Source: Gammaproteobacteria bacterium
Lineage (GTDB): Bacteria > Pseudomonadota > Gammaproteobacteria > SZUA-229
Direction: 5' to 3'
DNA: 50,872 nt
NCBI GenBank assembly: GCA_016744065.1
Contig: JADGFA010000030.1
Location: forward strand, 1 to 50,872
Every line of letters starts with the position of its first letter. The first letter of the stretch is position 1. This document shows positions 15,026 through 23,370 of the stretch, piece after piece. The notes below the pieces were generated by a model. That model made no database searches. It saw nothing but the letters and a program-made list of their open reading frames with translations, and had not been told where the DNA came from. The position numbers and the translations under genes are program-made.

Positions 15026-15119
15026 TCCTATTCTATTTTTTGCCGTTACTATTGCCATTGTTGGTGGCTTAATTACTTGGTTTGTTCATAAACACAGTAA
15101 GAATAATCACCATAAGTAA
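15009..15119 (+). CDS. 36-residue membrane peptide
   Basis: A short frame starting ATGATG at 15009, overlapping the previous gene by 17 nt in another frame. It encodes one transmembrane helix (ILFFAVTIAIVGGLITWFV) and a His/Lys-rich tail (HKHSKNNHHK). Size and charge resemble type I toxin peptides or small membrane-complex subunits. GGAG at 14996-14999 is a possible ribosome binding site. Translational coupling to the upstream gene is likely. Confidence 0.55.
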   Translation: MMDAIDPILFFAVTIAIVGGLITWFVHKHSKNNHHK

Positions 15120-15133
15120 TAGTTATCTACTAC

Positions 15134-15168
15134 AAAGCCATTGGGAATTTACTCAATGGCTTTTGTTT
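15134..15168 (+). terminator. Rho-independent terminator
   Basis: A perfect 10-bp stem AAAGCCATTG-N10-CAATGGCTTT (15134-15163) is followed by TGTTTTT. It ends the two-peptide unit and lies next to the 3' end of the convergent gene at 15169. Confidence 0.88.
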
Positions 15169-15453
15169 TTACATATTATGTATATTAAAGACCCAATCTA
15201 AAACCCAATTAATAAGCTTCTCTTCAATTTTATTATACGTACGCTTAAATATGCTGAATAACATGATCATTGATTTAATATAAAACAACAATAAGACTGA
15301 AATCACCAACCAGGTTAATATCGACGTTTTTTCTGATATTATTTGATGGCTAATTAATATATTAAATACATAAACTAGGGACATGATTACAATCCCAAAA
15401 TAAATTATTTTAATTGATATGTCGTTATACAACTGATGCAAAATTCTCTTCAT
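15169..15453 (-). CDS. small membrane protein
   Basis: A 94-residue protein with two hydrophobic segments (~13-33 and ~44-66) and a basic region after the second. No family is recognised. It lies downstream of the cold-shock-like gene on the same strand, 57 nt after it, and is convergent with the two-peptide unit. Nothing in the sequence shows its function. Confidence 0.5.
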   Translation of the reverse strand: MKRILHQLYNDISIKIIYFGIVIMSLVYVFNILISHQIISEKTSILTWLVISVLLLFYIKSMIMLFSIFKRTYNKIEEKLINWVLDWVFNIHNM

Positions 15454-15510
15454 ATTAAACCCATTATTCTTTTAATATTAAGTGTAGTACATCTAGTTAA
15501 ATACGAGTAT

Positions 15511-15774
15511 TTAAGTCATAACACCAATTTTAGAATAATGACTGTTTCTGTCTGATTTAATATGCGAATTTTGTTTATTGTCGCGTTTCAATTTAACATT
15601 TTTTGCAATTAAGCCCTGTTTATCACAATGACATTCAAACTCAACCGTGGCACCTACCTTTAAATATTGGCAATTAATCAGATCACTTTTTTTAACCATA
15701 ATATCTCTAGCAGATCCATTTTCTAAAAAACCATATTCCTTATCACGAAACCATTTTTTAACTATCGTATTCAA
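15511..15774 (-). CDS. cold-shock-domain-like protein
   Basis: An 87-residue protein whose first ~65 residues fit a cold-shock OB fold: VKKWFRDKEYGFLENGSARD stands for the VKWFN...YGFI motif with RNP1-like aromatics. It continues IMVKKSDLI (usual form FVHxS) and GATVEFECHCDKQGLIAKNV. Single-stranded nucleic-acid binding is expected. The FVH motif is altered to IMVKKS, so binding details may differ. A basic tail follows. It sits at the edge of the DNA-processing block. Confidence 0.75.
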   Translation of the reverse strand: MNTIVKKWFRDKEYGFLENGSARDIMVKKSDLINCQYLKVGATVEFECHCDKQGLIAKNVKLKRDNKQNSHIKSDRNSHYSKIGVMT

Positions 15775-15924
15775 TATAATGCCTTAATTTTGGTTGTTTT
15801 ATAGTCATGAAGTATAGAATCATCGATTGACCATGTAAATATTTGAATTGGTTGGGGACATATGCGGCCCCCTGCGCATATTCAGCTCGATTGTTTGCGA
15901 TACGCCTGACAATATGAGCTAAAT

Positions 15925-16503
15925 CTAGTTATTAAAGTAGCCCTTCCTGTCATTGTACAATTTACGCCATATTGGGTAGATTATGGCTTTTAATTTATCT
16001 CTATCTTTAATGGCTCTAATTTTAATGATGGGCTGGTCATCATCAGATGTCATTAGGATCAGCGTTGCACATCCAACTAAAGACAATATTCCTGCCGGTG
16101 GCATTTTAATATCATCAATTTTAGCTATTTCACAATCTTTGCCATCCGAAAAAAATCGGGTTACACCTTTATATTCTGTGATTTTATTACGTGTTATTTC
16201 AGTCTTTTCGTAATGGATGACTAGCCATGCCCATATCATCATTATTGGGGGGATAATGGCAAGGGCATAAAGCAAAATGGTATACAGTAATTCAAATTCT
16301 GAATATTGTGCATTCAAACCTTCAATATTCCATGCAAAATAGATATATACAGCAGACAGCCAAACTATTGACCAAAACATATACTCCCCGATATTAAGCC
16401 ATTGCGATGGTTTTCCTTCCCATATAATGGTTTCATCGTCATAACTAATATCAGCTGTATTATTGGAACAATTTATTAGATCAAGCTCATCAACTTCAGT
16501 CAT
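15925..16503 (-). CDS. membrane protein with PH-like domain
   Basis: A 192-residue protein. After an acidic N-terminus comes DDETIIWEGKPSQWLNIGEY, typical of the start of bacterial PH-like (YdbS/YdbT-type) membrane proteins. Two transmembrane helices follow at ~45-62 and ~80-102. The C-terminal part has TRNKITEYKGVTRFF and the PH-like strands. The function is unknown. It is a single gene between the cold-shock and primase-like genes. Confidence 0.65.
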   Translation of the reverse strand: MTEVDELDLINCSNNTADISYDDETIIWEGKPSQWLNIGEYMFWSIVWLSAVYIYFAWNIEGLNAQYSEFELLYTILLYALAIIPPIMMIWAWLVIHYEKTEITRNKITEYKGVTRFFSDGKDCEIAKIDDIKMPPAGILSLVGCATLILMTSDDDQPIIKIRAIKDRDKLKAIIYPIWRKLYNDRKGYFNN

Positions 16504-16673
16504 GGATCCCTCTTATTTTTATGTAACCCGAATTTAATTACAAAATTAAGTGTATCAAGACATAAGATTTGATCATCATATAAAGCATCAAAGTGTTTAA
16601 CCCACTTTATATAATATGAAATTAGACGTTTAAAAAATAACACAGGAGACTAGTGAACTAGCCTCCTGTATTA

Positions 16674-17774
16674 CTATGCAGATTTGAAATAAGTACTCGA
16701 AATTATATCGTCAATAATATCAAACGATCTAATGTCAATCCTCAACATATCTGCCCAGTCCACACTTTTTTTACCCTCAGGTATCTGTGCGGGAGGTACA
16801 AGGTTTATGAGATTAAACCCTAACGGCATTAATCTCTCTTTAAGTTTCTCCGCTGCAATTTCACCTGCTTTTGATCTATCTTTATCCATAAAGTGTATAA
16901 CGGTATGAATTCCAGATGGTGGAACAAAAGTAGCAATATTGGTTGCCGATTTACATGGCCATACCGGAAATTTCTTAGCCTCATAAACAGACAAAGCTGT
17001 TTCTAGTCCTTCAGAAATACCGATAAAACCACCTGTTTGTGAAAATAACCGCGCATGTCTTCCCTTCGAATGCTTCATTACTGTTGGTGTCATCTTTTTA
17101 GGTTTATTTGTATTACCTAAATCAATTAACTGACCATTTTCAGTAAGATATGTTCTATGGATTCCGACATGTTGATAATCATTGTTACCCACTAAGGTCA
17201 GGATAGCAGGGAATGTACCGTAGTATTTTCTCTGTTTATCCGTATAAGTTAAGTTTGGATGAAAACGAATACTTTTTGCCGACAATCCTGCTTTTAAAAT
17301 ATTTCTCGAAGCAAAATATTGTCGTGCGGGTTCTGCCATTGGATCATTCATCGGAACAGCTTCATCCCATACTGAATTTAACCATTTGCGTATCTTCGTT
17401 TCATCTATTGGACTCACTTCCTTTGTCTTTATTGGTAATGAATTAACAACAGAAATATGATTCCTGTCACCCATCCAGTTTTCCAATGCATCGTAAGTTT
17501 CAGGAAAATTCCATCTATTAACCCACATCAGCAGATCAATACCTTCAGCAAAAACTCGAAATGAATGTTTTACGCCACCGCCAGTTTCAGCTGTAGGATA
17601 TTTATCATTTAAATCAAATAAACGAAAGCCATCAGTTCCCCCATCTACCGGACAAGGGACTGAATCACCAACGTTGCTTATTGCATAATGTAGTGATGGT
17701 GCCAGGTCATATAATGCATTTAACCAATGCCCCATCATTTTCCTTTTCAACTCAGAAGAGTTTCGTTTTTTCAT
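16674..17774 (-). CDS. Toprim-domain primase-like protein
   Basis: A 366-residue protein related to phage/plasmid P4-type primases. Residues ~40-75 (CPVDGGTDGFRLFDLNDKYP, then ETGGG) correspond to the zinc-binding CP.HGG...F...GG..C segment, but only one Cys remains, so zinc is probably not bound. The C-terminal half is a Toprim domain: FIGISEGLETALSVYEAKKF with the catalytic Glu, then IHFMDKDRSKAGEIAAEKL (DxDxS-type, with DKD). No helicase domain is attached. It may prime synthesis or act on single-stranded element DNA. It is last in the minus-strand block. Confidence 0.8.
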   Translation of the reverse strand: MKKRNSSELKRKMMGHWLNALYDLAPSLHYAISNVGDSVPCPVDGGTDGFRLFDLNDKYPTAETGGGVKHSFRVFAEGIDLLMWVNRWNFPETYDALENWMGDRNHISVVNSLPIKTKEVSPIDETKIRKWLNSVWDEAVPMNDPMAEPARQYFASRNILKAGLSAKSIRFHPNLTYTDKQRKYYGTFPAILTLVGNNDYQHVGIHRTYLTENGQLIDLGNTNKPKKMTPTVMKHSKGRHARLFSQTGGFIGISEGLETALSVYEAKKFPVWPCKSATNIATFVPPSGIHTVIHFMDKDRSKAGEIAAEKLKERLMPLGFNLINLVPPAQIPEGKKSVDWADMLRIDIRSFDIIDDIISSTYFKSA

Positions 17775-17817
17775 GTTGATACTCCTTTGTTATTAAACGT
17801 GCTTAACAGCGGTGAAG

Positions 17818-17835
17818 AAGGGGCAAAAGCCCCTT
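17818..17835 (-). terminator. strong hairpin after the 48-residue gene
   Basis: AAGGGGC-AAAA-GCCCCTT is a perfect 7-bp hairpin (loop TTTT on the minus strand) between the genes ending at 17840 and starting at 17774. No T tract follows, so it may end or attenuate transcription or protect a message end. Confidence 0.4.
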
Positions 17836-17839
17836 ACCA

Positions 17840-17986
17840 TTAATGAATCGTGAATACCTTTCGTTTGTACTGAACCCAACTGCCATTAAATTCTTGATAA
17901 TAGAGTTCGGTTCTTCGCTTACACGAATTCAAAATTACTTTACGAATGGGTATTCCCTTATCACTTTTAAGTTTTTCAGATTGCAT
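17840..17986 (-). CDS. small basic protein
   Basis: A 48-residue basic protein (MQSEKLKSDKGIPIRKVILN at the start). AAAAGGA lies 6-12 nt before the ATG at 17986, so the longer frame from 18091 is not used. Upstream of it, on the minus strand, lie GGGACA/TGTCCC and a GGG...CCC hairpin followed by TTTTTT, which resembles an attenuator. No family is recognised. Confidence 0.45.
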   Translation of the reverse strand: MQSEKLKSDKGIPIRKVILNSCKRRTELYYQEFNGSWVQYKRKVFTIH

Positions 17987-18124
17987 AGTTTTTCCTTTTA
18001 AAAAAGGGACGCACCATGCCCGTAGGGACAGTAGTTTGTCCCGTAGGTTAGAGAGATTAGAAAAAGTATTTTTTCTAAGGTGTGAACGCATGTGTAAAAC
18101 ATGCGGTGTTTCAAGAAAATGTAA

Positions 18125-19897
18125 TTAGTGTAATTTTAAAATTGATCCTGCCAGTTTAAAAAGTGCAGATTGCAGCTCCTTAACATCATGAATGACAGAC
18201 CAATGATTAAAATAATGACTAACCGCATTGCTATTAATACCAATGGCGTAGATATCAGCGTGACCTTTCAATATTTTAGTAACATACTCAACATTCGCAC
18301 CATCACTTGGTGCTCCGTCAGTAATTACAATTAATACTTTCCGTTCACGTTTGCTTATCGCTAACTCTCTAGCAGCAAACAACATGGCAGAACCTAATGG
18401 TGTGCCACCTGATGATGATACGGCAAATTTTGACAAGCACGGTCTGACTGGCATTCCACGATTTAACAGTGGACTCACCTTGCCATTTACACCCGGAAAT
18501 ATAGACACCGCAATGTCAATGTTAGGGATGGACGACATAGCTAATGACAATGAAACCGTTGCCTGATTTGCAATATCTTGAATGTTGCCCATGCTTCCAC
18601 TGGTATCCAGAAGCACATGCACAGCTGTATCGGCTCGTTGAGTATTCTCACGTTGGAGAAATACTCTTGAATCACCCGTTGAAATACGAGTCAATCTTGA
18701 ACCTGCTACACGTTTACCACGCGTATGTAGCGTTTGTTTCTGACGAGTTTGCGTCTGCAATAACCCAAGTAATCGAGCACGTATTGAAGCAGATGCATGA
18801 ATGCCATCGGCCAATAACGTCGTATCTCCATCACTTGAAACAGGACTCCCAACGTTAGTATCAAGATCAATCGTTCCTTGAATACCTTGGTTGTCATCCT
18901 GTGCCTGCAGAGCTAACTCATCTTTGAGCTGGTCAATTGCATCTTTCATCACATCCTGATCTGTAGCAGATAACAGTTTGTCATGTAGAGGTGTATCTTG
19001 ACCTTTACCATTTTCCCCAGGCCCTGCATCGTTATCGTCAGAAGGACTTATGGTAGATGATGAAGTTGATGGATGATCATCCGTTAAGTGATTATCCATA
19101 TGGTTTATAGAATCACTACCTGGCGGTATTGATCCTATATCGGTTTGACTCTGTGGTTTCGAAAGCCTATCGTCATTGCCCATGCCTGATTGATCACCAT
19201 TTGTTGAACCATCATCTTTCGATGAAGCTCCACTATCTGGTGATTGACCAGGACCTGGGTTACTCTGATTTTGACTTTCTTCTTCCTCAGCGTCTTTTAG
19301 TGCTCTCAGTATGGCATCAACTAATCGAAGACAATCTTGTGTTGTTTTCAATGAATCAACTTCCATCGCCAACAAACCATCCAGTCGAACAAAAAATCCA
19401 GCGGGAAAAGTCTGCTCAATCACTTCCCTACTCTTCACCGCAAGCGGTTCAGATGATTGTTGATTGAGTACGTTTGAGCGTAGTACATGCAATAAATAAG
19501 CGGCAAGCTGCTGTGCTTCATGGGTATCAGATTTAGCCGGGCCACTCCATCCTTGTTGGATAACATAATCGTTAACCGATTCAAGGGTGGACTGAGTACC
19601 GGGAAATTCTTCAACCATCAATCGTTCTATCCTTATATCTTCGATGATATTCAGAAAAGAATGTCGCAACTCACTACCCGCAGATACTGAAAAATCAGTA
19701 TCTCTGATATGCCCACTTTCATGCGCAAGATATCCAAATAAGACATCATGTAGTTCACTCATATTATCCAGCAACGGCAATGTTATCGTATCACCATCAG
19801 TGAACGCATCACTGCCCGAAAGCAGGACACGCACACCAAATTGCTGGCCATAAGCGGATGCGACAATCGGTAGAGCTCGTTCTAGTGCAGTCGTCAT
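18125..19897 (-). CDS. CobT-like VWA-domain protein
   Basis: A 590-residue protein like the CobT/VWA proteins of SXT-type ICEs. Residues ~55-75 contain YLAHESGHIRDTDFSV, an HExxH-like zinc-site remnant (HESGH). A long Ser/Asp/Gly-rich acidic linker spans ~205-340. A C-terminal VWA domain from ~425 has an intact MIDAS: LLDTSGSMG, then SSGGTPLGSAM and VLIVITDGAPSD. These proteins work with a CobS/MoxR AAA+ partner, here encoded at 21641-22594, by analogy with metal chelatases. Their true substrate on ICEs is unknown. The stop at 18125 is 138 nt before the next gene. Confidence 0.85.
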   Translation of the reverse strand: MTTALERALPIVASAYGQQFGVRVLLSGSDAFTDGDTITLPLLDNMSELHDVLFGYLAHESGHIRDTDFSVSAGSELRHSFLNIIEDIRIERLMVEEFPGTQSTLESVNDYVIQQGWSGPAKSDTHEAQQLAAYLLHVLRSNVLNQQSSEPLAVKSREVIEQTFPAGFFVRLDGLLAMEVDSLKTTQDCLRLVDAILRALKDAEEEESQNQSNPGPGQSPDSGASSKDDGSTNGDQSGMGNDDRLSKPQSQTDIGSIPPGSDSINHMDNHLTDDHPSTSSSTISPSDDNDAGPGENGKGQDTPLHDKLLSATDQDVMKDAIDQLKDELALQAQDDNQGIQGTIDLDTNVGSPVSSDGDTTLLADGIHASASIRARLLGLLQTQTRQKQTLHTRGKRVAGSRLTRISTGDSRVFLQRENTQRADTAVHVLLDTSGSMGNIQDIANQATVSLSLAMSSIPNIDIAVSIFPGVNGKVSPLLNRGMPVRPCLSKFAVSSSGGTPLGSAMLFAARELAISKRERKVLIVITDGAPSDGANVEYVTKILKGHADIYAIGINSNAVSHYFNHWSVIHDVKELQSALFKLAGSILKLH

Positions 19898-19910
19898 ATG
19901 ACCTCCACGG

Positions 19911-20843
19911 TTAAAAGTAAAAGCCAGTATCAGAAGATTGCTCTAACTGAGATAGCGGCGTTTGAATAGAATTGTTAAATGATTGTGTTGCACATTTAAC
20001 AGCTGGGGTATTACTGACAATGGATGTAATCGAGACATCTCCATTAATAATCAACTCAAGCTTTTCAGCATCGCCGGTCATTGATAGAAATCGTAACGCC
20101 TGATTAAATATCGGATGGTTTTGTTCGAGTCTTTCGTTTTCAGGAATCATATTCATAAGAACATTAAATTCATTCAATACGTTTAAAACTCGGCCATTAC
20201 CAAATGATAAAACATCCAATTTTTCAATAATTGGTAGTAATTGTTTTTTAAGCGATTTTGAGCCAATGACTGATTTACGCTTTAACAATCGTTTCCAAAT
20301 ATCCGAAGCCATTAAACCCACTTCGTGTAGCACTTGATTTGCGAAATCATTAGCATCAGGTTCAAAACCCGGTACTACACCTAATTTATAAGGTGTGAAT
20401 TCAAAAACAAAAGCCTGTTTAACCGTTTCTAAATCAGGTATCTGATTTCGGATAATATGCTCATATTCCTGATTCTCTGAAATCCACGCATCTTTATTTA
20501 TTTCAAAGTTAGCACTGAAAATTTCCAATGCTTCCTCAAAACGTTTTTTAAGGTGTTCCAATTGTTTGATTTTGTCTTTAACAGACTCATCTACAACTGA
20601 ATAGCCTCCCATGAACCGTGTCCCATCCGTTAGACAGATACGGTCAGCTGCTTTGCGTATGGCAGTAAAAGGATCTAATGATTTTGGCGAAAAGATTTTC
20701 TTTCTACCAATATCAAGTAGCTTTTTAGGTGGTACATTGCCATCTTTACCCACTTTTAAATCAATATCACGATCGGCCTTTTTCTCTCCTGACCAAACGC
20801 GTATTTTTAAGTGGATAAGGGTTGTTGCCTGGATAAATTCCAT
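19911..20843 (-). CDS. DUF3150 protein
   Basis: A 310-residue soluble protein of the DUF3150 family found between cobS and cobT on SXT-like elements. The N-terminus reads LIHLKIRVWSGEKKADRDID, followed by the segment FSPKSLDPFTAIRKAADRIC and a long central helical region. I take the ATG at 20843, which has AGGAGA 7 nt upstream; the longer frame from 20915 lacks one. It ends 13 nt before the CobT-like gene. The function is unknown, but synteny ties it to the AAA+/VWA pair. Confidence 0.8.
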   Translation of the reverse strand: MEFIQATTLIHLKIRVWSGEKKADRDIDLKVGKDGNVPPKKLLDIGRKKIFSPKSLDPFTAIRKAADRICLTDGTRFMGGYSVVDESVKDKIKQLEHLKKRFEEALEIFSANFEINKDAWISENQEYEHIIRNQIPDLETVKQAFVFEFTPYKLGVVPGFEPDANDFANQVLHEVGLMASDIWKRLLKRKSVIGSKSLKKQLLPIIEKLDVLSFGNGRVLNVLNEFNVLMNMIPENERLEQNHPIFNQALRFLSMTGDAEKLELIINGDVSITSIVSNTPAVKCATQSFNNSIQTPLSQLEQSSDTGFYF

Positions 20844-20921
20844 GCGGATTCTCCTATTATGGATGATAAGAATGTCGTAATGACGGTGTGAAAATGGAAG
20901 AAAGTTTTCTTCCAAAAAGTG

Positions 20922-21641
20922 CTAAAAAAACATCCCCGGTTTATCCGTTTTAATGATGGATAAATCGACAGGTTGCTCAAGGGCACCGATTGCTATTGCT
21001 AGCGGTTTTAGATCTTGAAATGTTGTATATTTTTTATTGCCAGAAGAATCGGGTGATTCCCATGCCGTTAAAATTTCAGATAATGATGTATCTAAATCCA
21101 TATAAGAAGCGGATATAAATTCACCATTATCATCGACAACATCAACATAAGAAGAATCAAAGTATTTACGTAAAGCAAAAATTAAGAGCGTCCCAATAGG
21201 GCCATCTTTATATTCTGATTTTCCGTAAGCATCATGATTCGAAAGTGAAATAAAGGCGCTGTTATGTGATAAATCACAAGCATCATCTTCATTGTATTGA
21301 CGAACATTATCCAGGCAGGATGATAACCAACTGGCTAAATCCTGATCCTGAATAGTGGATTTAATTTGATACCAACAAGCAGATTGGATTGGCTCTTTTG
21401 TGAGAATATCTTCACTCAAAAAACCGTCTTTTACCCAATAATTACCCTCTAGTACGATATAACCCTTATTCGTTTTTTCACGTAGTCGACTATCCAACGA
21501 ACTTGAAGATGGAACAGAGTCTTTACGTAGTTTTTTGCCTCGCCTCCCATACCAAACAGTATAGGTACCATCAGGTTTGGCCGTCGGTTCAATCACCCAG
21601 ATTTTATCTGAGTTATTACGGGTGCAATGTAAAACAATCAT
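20922..21641 (-). CDS. WGR-like domain protein
   Basis: A 239-residue protein. The first ~70 residues resemble a WGR nucleic-acid-associated domain: IWVIEPTAKPDGTYTVWYGR, then RGKKLRKDSV and NKGYIVLEGNYWV, where WGR reads YGR. The rest (ACWYQIKSTIQDQDLASWLS onward) is not recognised. It overlaps the CobS-like stop by one base, so it is translated with it. WGR domains occur on PARP and DNA-repair proteins, so DNA binding within the AAA+/VWA system is plausible. Confidence 0.6.
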   Translation of the reverse strand: MIVLHCTRNNSDKIWVIEPTAKPDGTYTVWYGRRGKKLRKDSVPSSSSLDSRLREKTNKGYIVLEGNYWVKDGFLSEDILTKEPIQSACWYQIKSTIQDQDLASWLSSCLDNVRQYNEDDACDLSHNSAFISLSNHDAYGKSEYKDGPIGTLLIFALRKYFDSSYVDVVDDNGEFISASYMDLDTSLSEILTAWESPDSSGNKKYTTFQDLKPLAIAIGALEQPVDLSIIKTDKPGMFF

Positions 21642-22594
21642 TAAGATTCACCTGAAGACCAGGTGTCACCAAAAATATCCATTGCTATCCGTTCGATTGC
21701 GATCCGTTGTTCAGGCTCTGCTTTTGCAATTAAAGCCTGGTTAAGTGCATAACCAATTGCATTAGGCGCACCGCGGAAAACCACCGTTAAACGCGCCCAA
21801 CGAACCAATGCCCTTGTTGACATAGTGATGGTTAAAGGTTGTGCGACTTCTTCTCCACCGATGAAAAGCGTTCTAACCTGGTTAGCAACTGCCACCATTT
21901 TATGACGCAAATCTTCAGGTAGATCTGAGGCGGATAATTCCAAAATATGATGTTCAATATCCTTATCAGGATAATGACACTCCACCATTCTGAAACGATC
22001 CATAAAAGCCACATCAAGCTGATTTACACCTTGATACAGTCCTGTACTGTCTCCAGAACCTTTACTGTTGCCATTTACGATAATACGAAAATAGTCATGG
22101 GGATGAATAATCTCGCCACCATTCGAAGCAATAATTAAAGGATGTCCTTCAAGCACATCATGTAAACCTGCTAACTGCCCAGGTGAAGCACGATCAATCT
22201 CATTGATAATAAGAATATGACCTTGCTGCATAGCAATAGATAAGGGGCCATGCATAAACTGCATTGAACCATTAACCATCTTCCAGAGACCCACCAAATC
22301 ATCAAACTCCATTCGCTCATGAGCCGTTATAGACTGTATGGGCCAATTAAGACGAGCTGCAACTTGATAAGGTGTAGAGGTTTTTCCCGTGCCATAGTGG
22401 CCAGAAAAGTAGAGACCATCACCATCTGGCATTGCCAGATAAGCTAGGGTATCGCGCAGAATTTCCTTCGTAAAAACATGTTGTTTTTGTTTAGGAATAT
22501 TCGGATGAGTATCATCTGAAAATCCACGTGTGACGAAACCAGGTGGTACGTCGATATTAAAAATGTCTTTCACAACAAAAGATTGCTGATTCAT
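21641..22594 (-). CDS. CobS/MoxR-type AAA+ ATPase
   Basis: A 317-residue AAA+ ATPase. Walker A is SGHYGTGKTS near residue 65, Walker B is HILIINEIDRA near residue 130, and sensor 1 is FRIIVNGNSKGSG near residue 168. MoxR-type elements follow, with DVAFMDRFRMVE as the arginine-finger region. It matches the cobS-like gene of SXT-family ICEs. Partnered with the CobT-like VWA protein, it probably remodels a protein or DNA complex during transfer or recombination. The start at 22594 follows GGGAG. A long structured leader precedes it. Confidence 0.9.
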   Translation of the reverse strand: MNQQSFVVKDIFNIDVPPGFVTRGFSDDTHPNIPKQKQHVFTKEILRDTLAYLAMPDGDGLYFSGHYGTGKTSTPYQVAARLNWPIQSITAHERMEFDDLVGLWKMVNGSMQFMHGPLSIAMQQGHILIINEIDRASPGQLAGLHDVLEGHPLIIASNGGEIIHPHDYFRIIVNGNSKGSGDSTGLYQGVNQLDVAFMDRFRMVECHYPDKDIEHHILELSASDLPEDLRHKMVAVANQVRTLFIGGEEVAQPLTITMSTRALVRWARLTVVFRGAPNAIGYALNQALIAKAEPEQRIAIERIAMDIFGDTWSSGES

Positions 22595-22930
22595 ACGTTA
22601 TGCTCCCATTAAGCGAAGTGAAAACTCAATAGGCACAACGACACCGGGTAGGTGATGTGCCTACCGAGTGGTTAGGATGGACAAAATGTCCGTCAAAAGA
22701 GTGGATCTACAGCCATGGCTGTTGTACTTGCTTCCAGATCCGTAAGTACTATCTGCTGATTGCAAAGCAATCGACAAAATGAGAACAACCTGATAAATAT
22801 TCACTTAATGTATAAATGAACATTTGTCAGGCAGGCTCTACCCTGCCCCTATCTGTTTCCAGATGATGTGTATGCACAAAGCATGAGGTAGCTATTTACC
22901 GAAAAATATTCGTCCTTAAATTACATAATA
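22595..22930 (-). promoter_or_regulatory. long structured leader of the cobS-like gene
   Basis: No gene is seen in 336 nt. Several hairpins are present: GGTAGG/CCTACC (22648-22665), GGAC/GTCC, a 14-bp palindrome with half ACAGCCA (near 22712-22725), GATTGC-AAA-GCAATC (near 22758-22772) and GGCAG/CTGCC (near 22831). The 22632-22656 part resembles the leader at 25997-26020 (shared GGCACA, CACCG and GGTGAT blocks). It is probably a regulated leader rather than spacer. Confidence 0.45.
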
Positions 22931-23185
22931 TTAAGATAATTGATTAAAAATATATCCATGACCTGTCGTATAGACAATTTCATCTATTTCGTGACGTCGC
23001 ATCGATACTTCATAATCATCATAAATCACTAATCCTTTTTTTATTCTGACAACATGATGTTGTGATAATGATTTTTTCGTCATCATCTCAGCTGTACGAA
23101 TAGCCGTCGTAATATTAATAACGTCTTGTTGATCAACTTTATTTAAAGTAAATCGATTATCTATAAAACATGATTGTTGCAACAT
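22931..23185 (-). CDS. small hypothetical protein, paralogue A
   Basis: An 84-residue soluble protein. The C-terminus YEVSMRRHEIDEIVYTTGHG is clearly similar to SKKMRKNEIIETVYSTDFGF in the 75-residue protein at 26921-27148, so the two are paralogues within one block. GAGGATTT precedes the ATG. The function is unknown; it could be a small regulator or an accessory factor of the recombination genes. Confidence 0.6.
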   Translation of the reverse strand: MLQQSCFIDNRFTLNKVDQQDVINITTAIRTAEMMTKKSLSQHHVVRIKKGLVIYDDYEVSMRRHEIDEIVYTTGHGYIFNQLS

Positions 23186-23224
23186 AATAAATCCTCAAGT
23201 TAATTAATCATCGAAGCAATGACC

Positions 23225-23273
23225 TGCAGGCTCCTTAAACGACTCTTTAGAAAAGCAGTTTAAGGAACCTGCA
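23225..23273. repeat. long imperfect inverted repeat
   Basis: TGCAGG at 23225-23230 and TCCTTAAAC at 23232-23240 pair with GTTTAAGGA at 23258-23266 and CCTGCA at 23268-23273. This gives a 15-bp stem with one mismatch and a 17-nt loop. It lies between the YqaJ gene end and the small gene at 22931. No T tract follows; it could be a processing, cruciform or protein-binding site. Confidence 0.7.
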
Positions 23274-23370
23274 AATCATTTCGATTAACTGAAAAGATTT
23301 ACAGATGGTTATAGATTAAAAAGTATGACTTAATTTAACGTTAATATAGAACGATAGATTAAGTCCCTGT

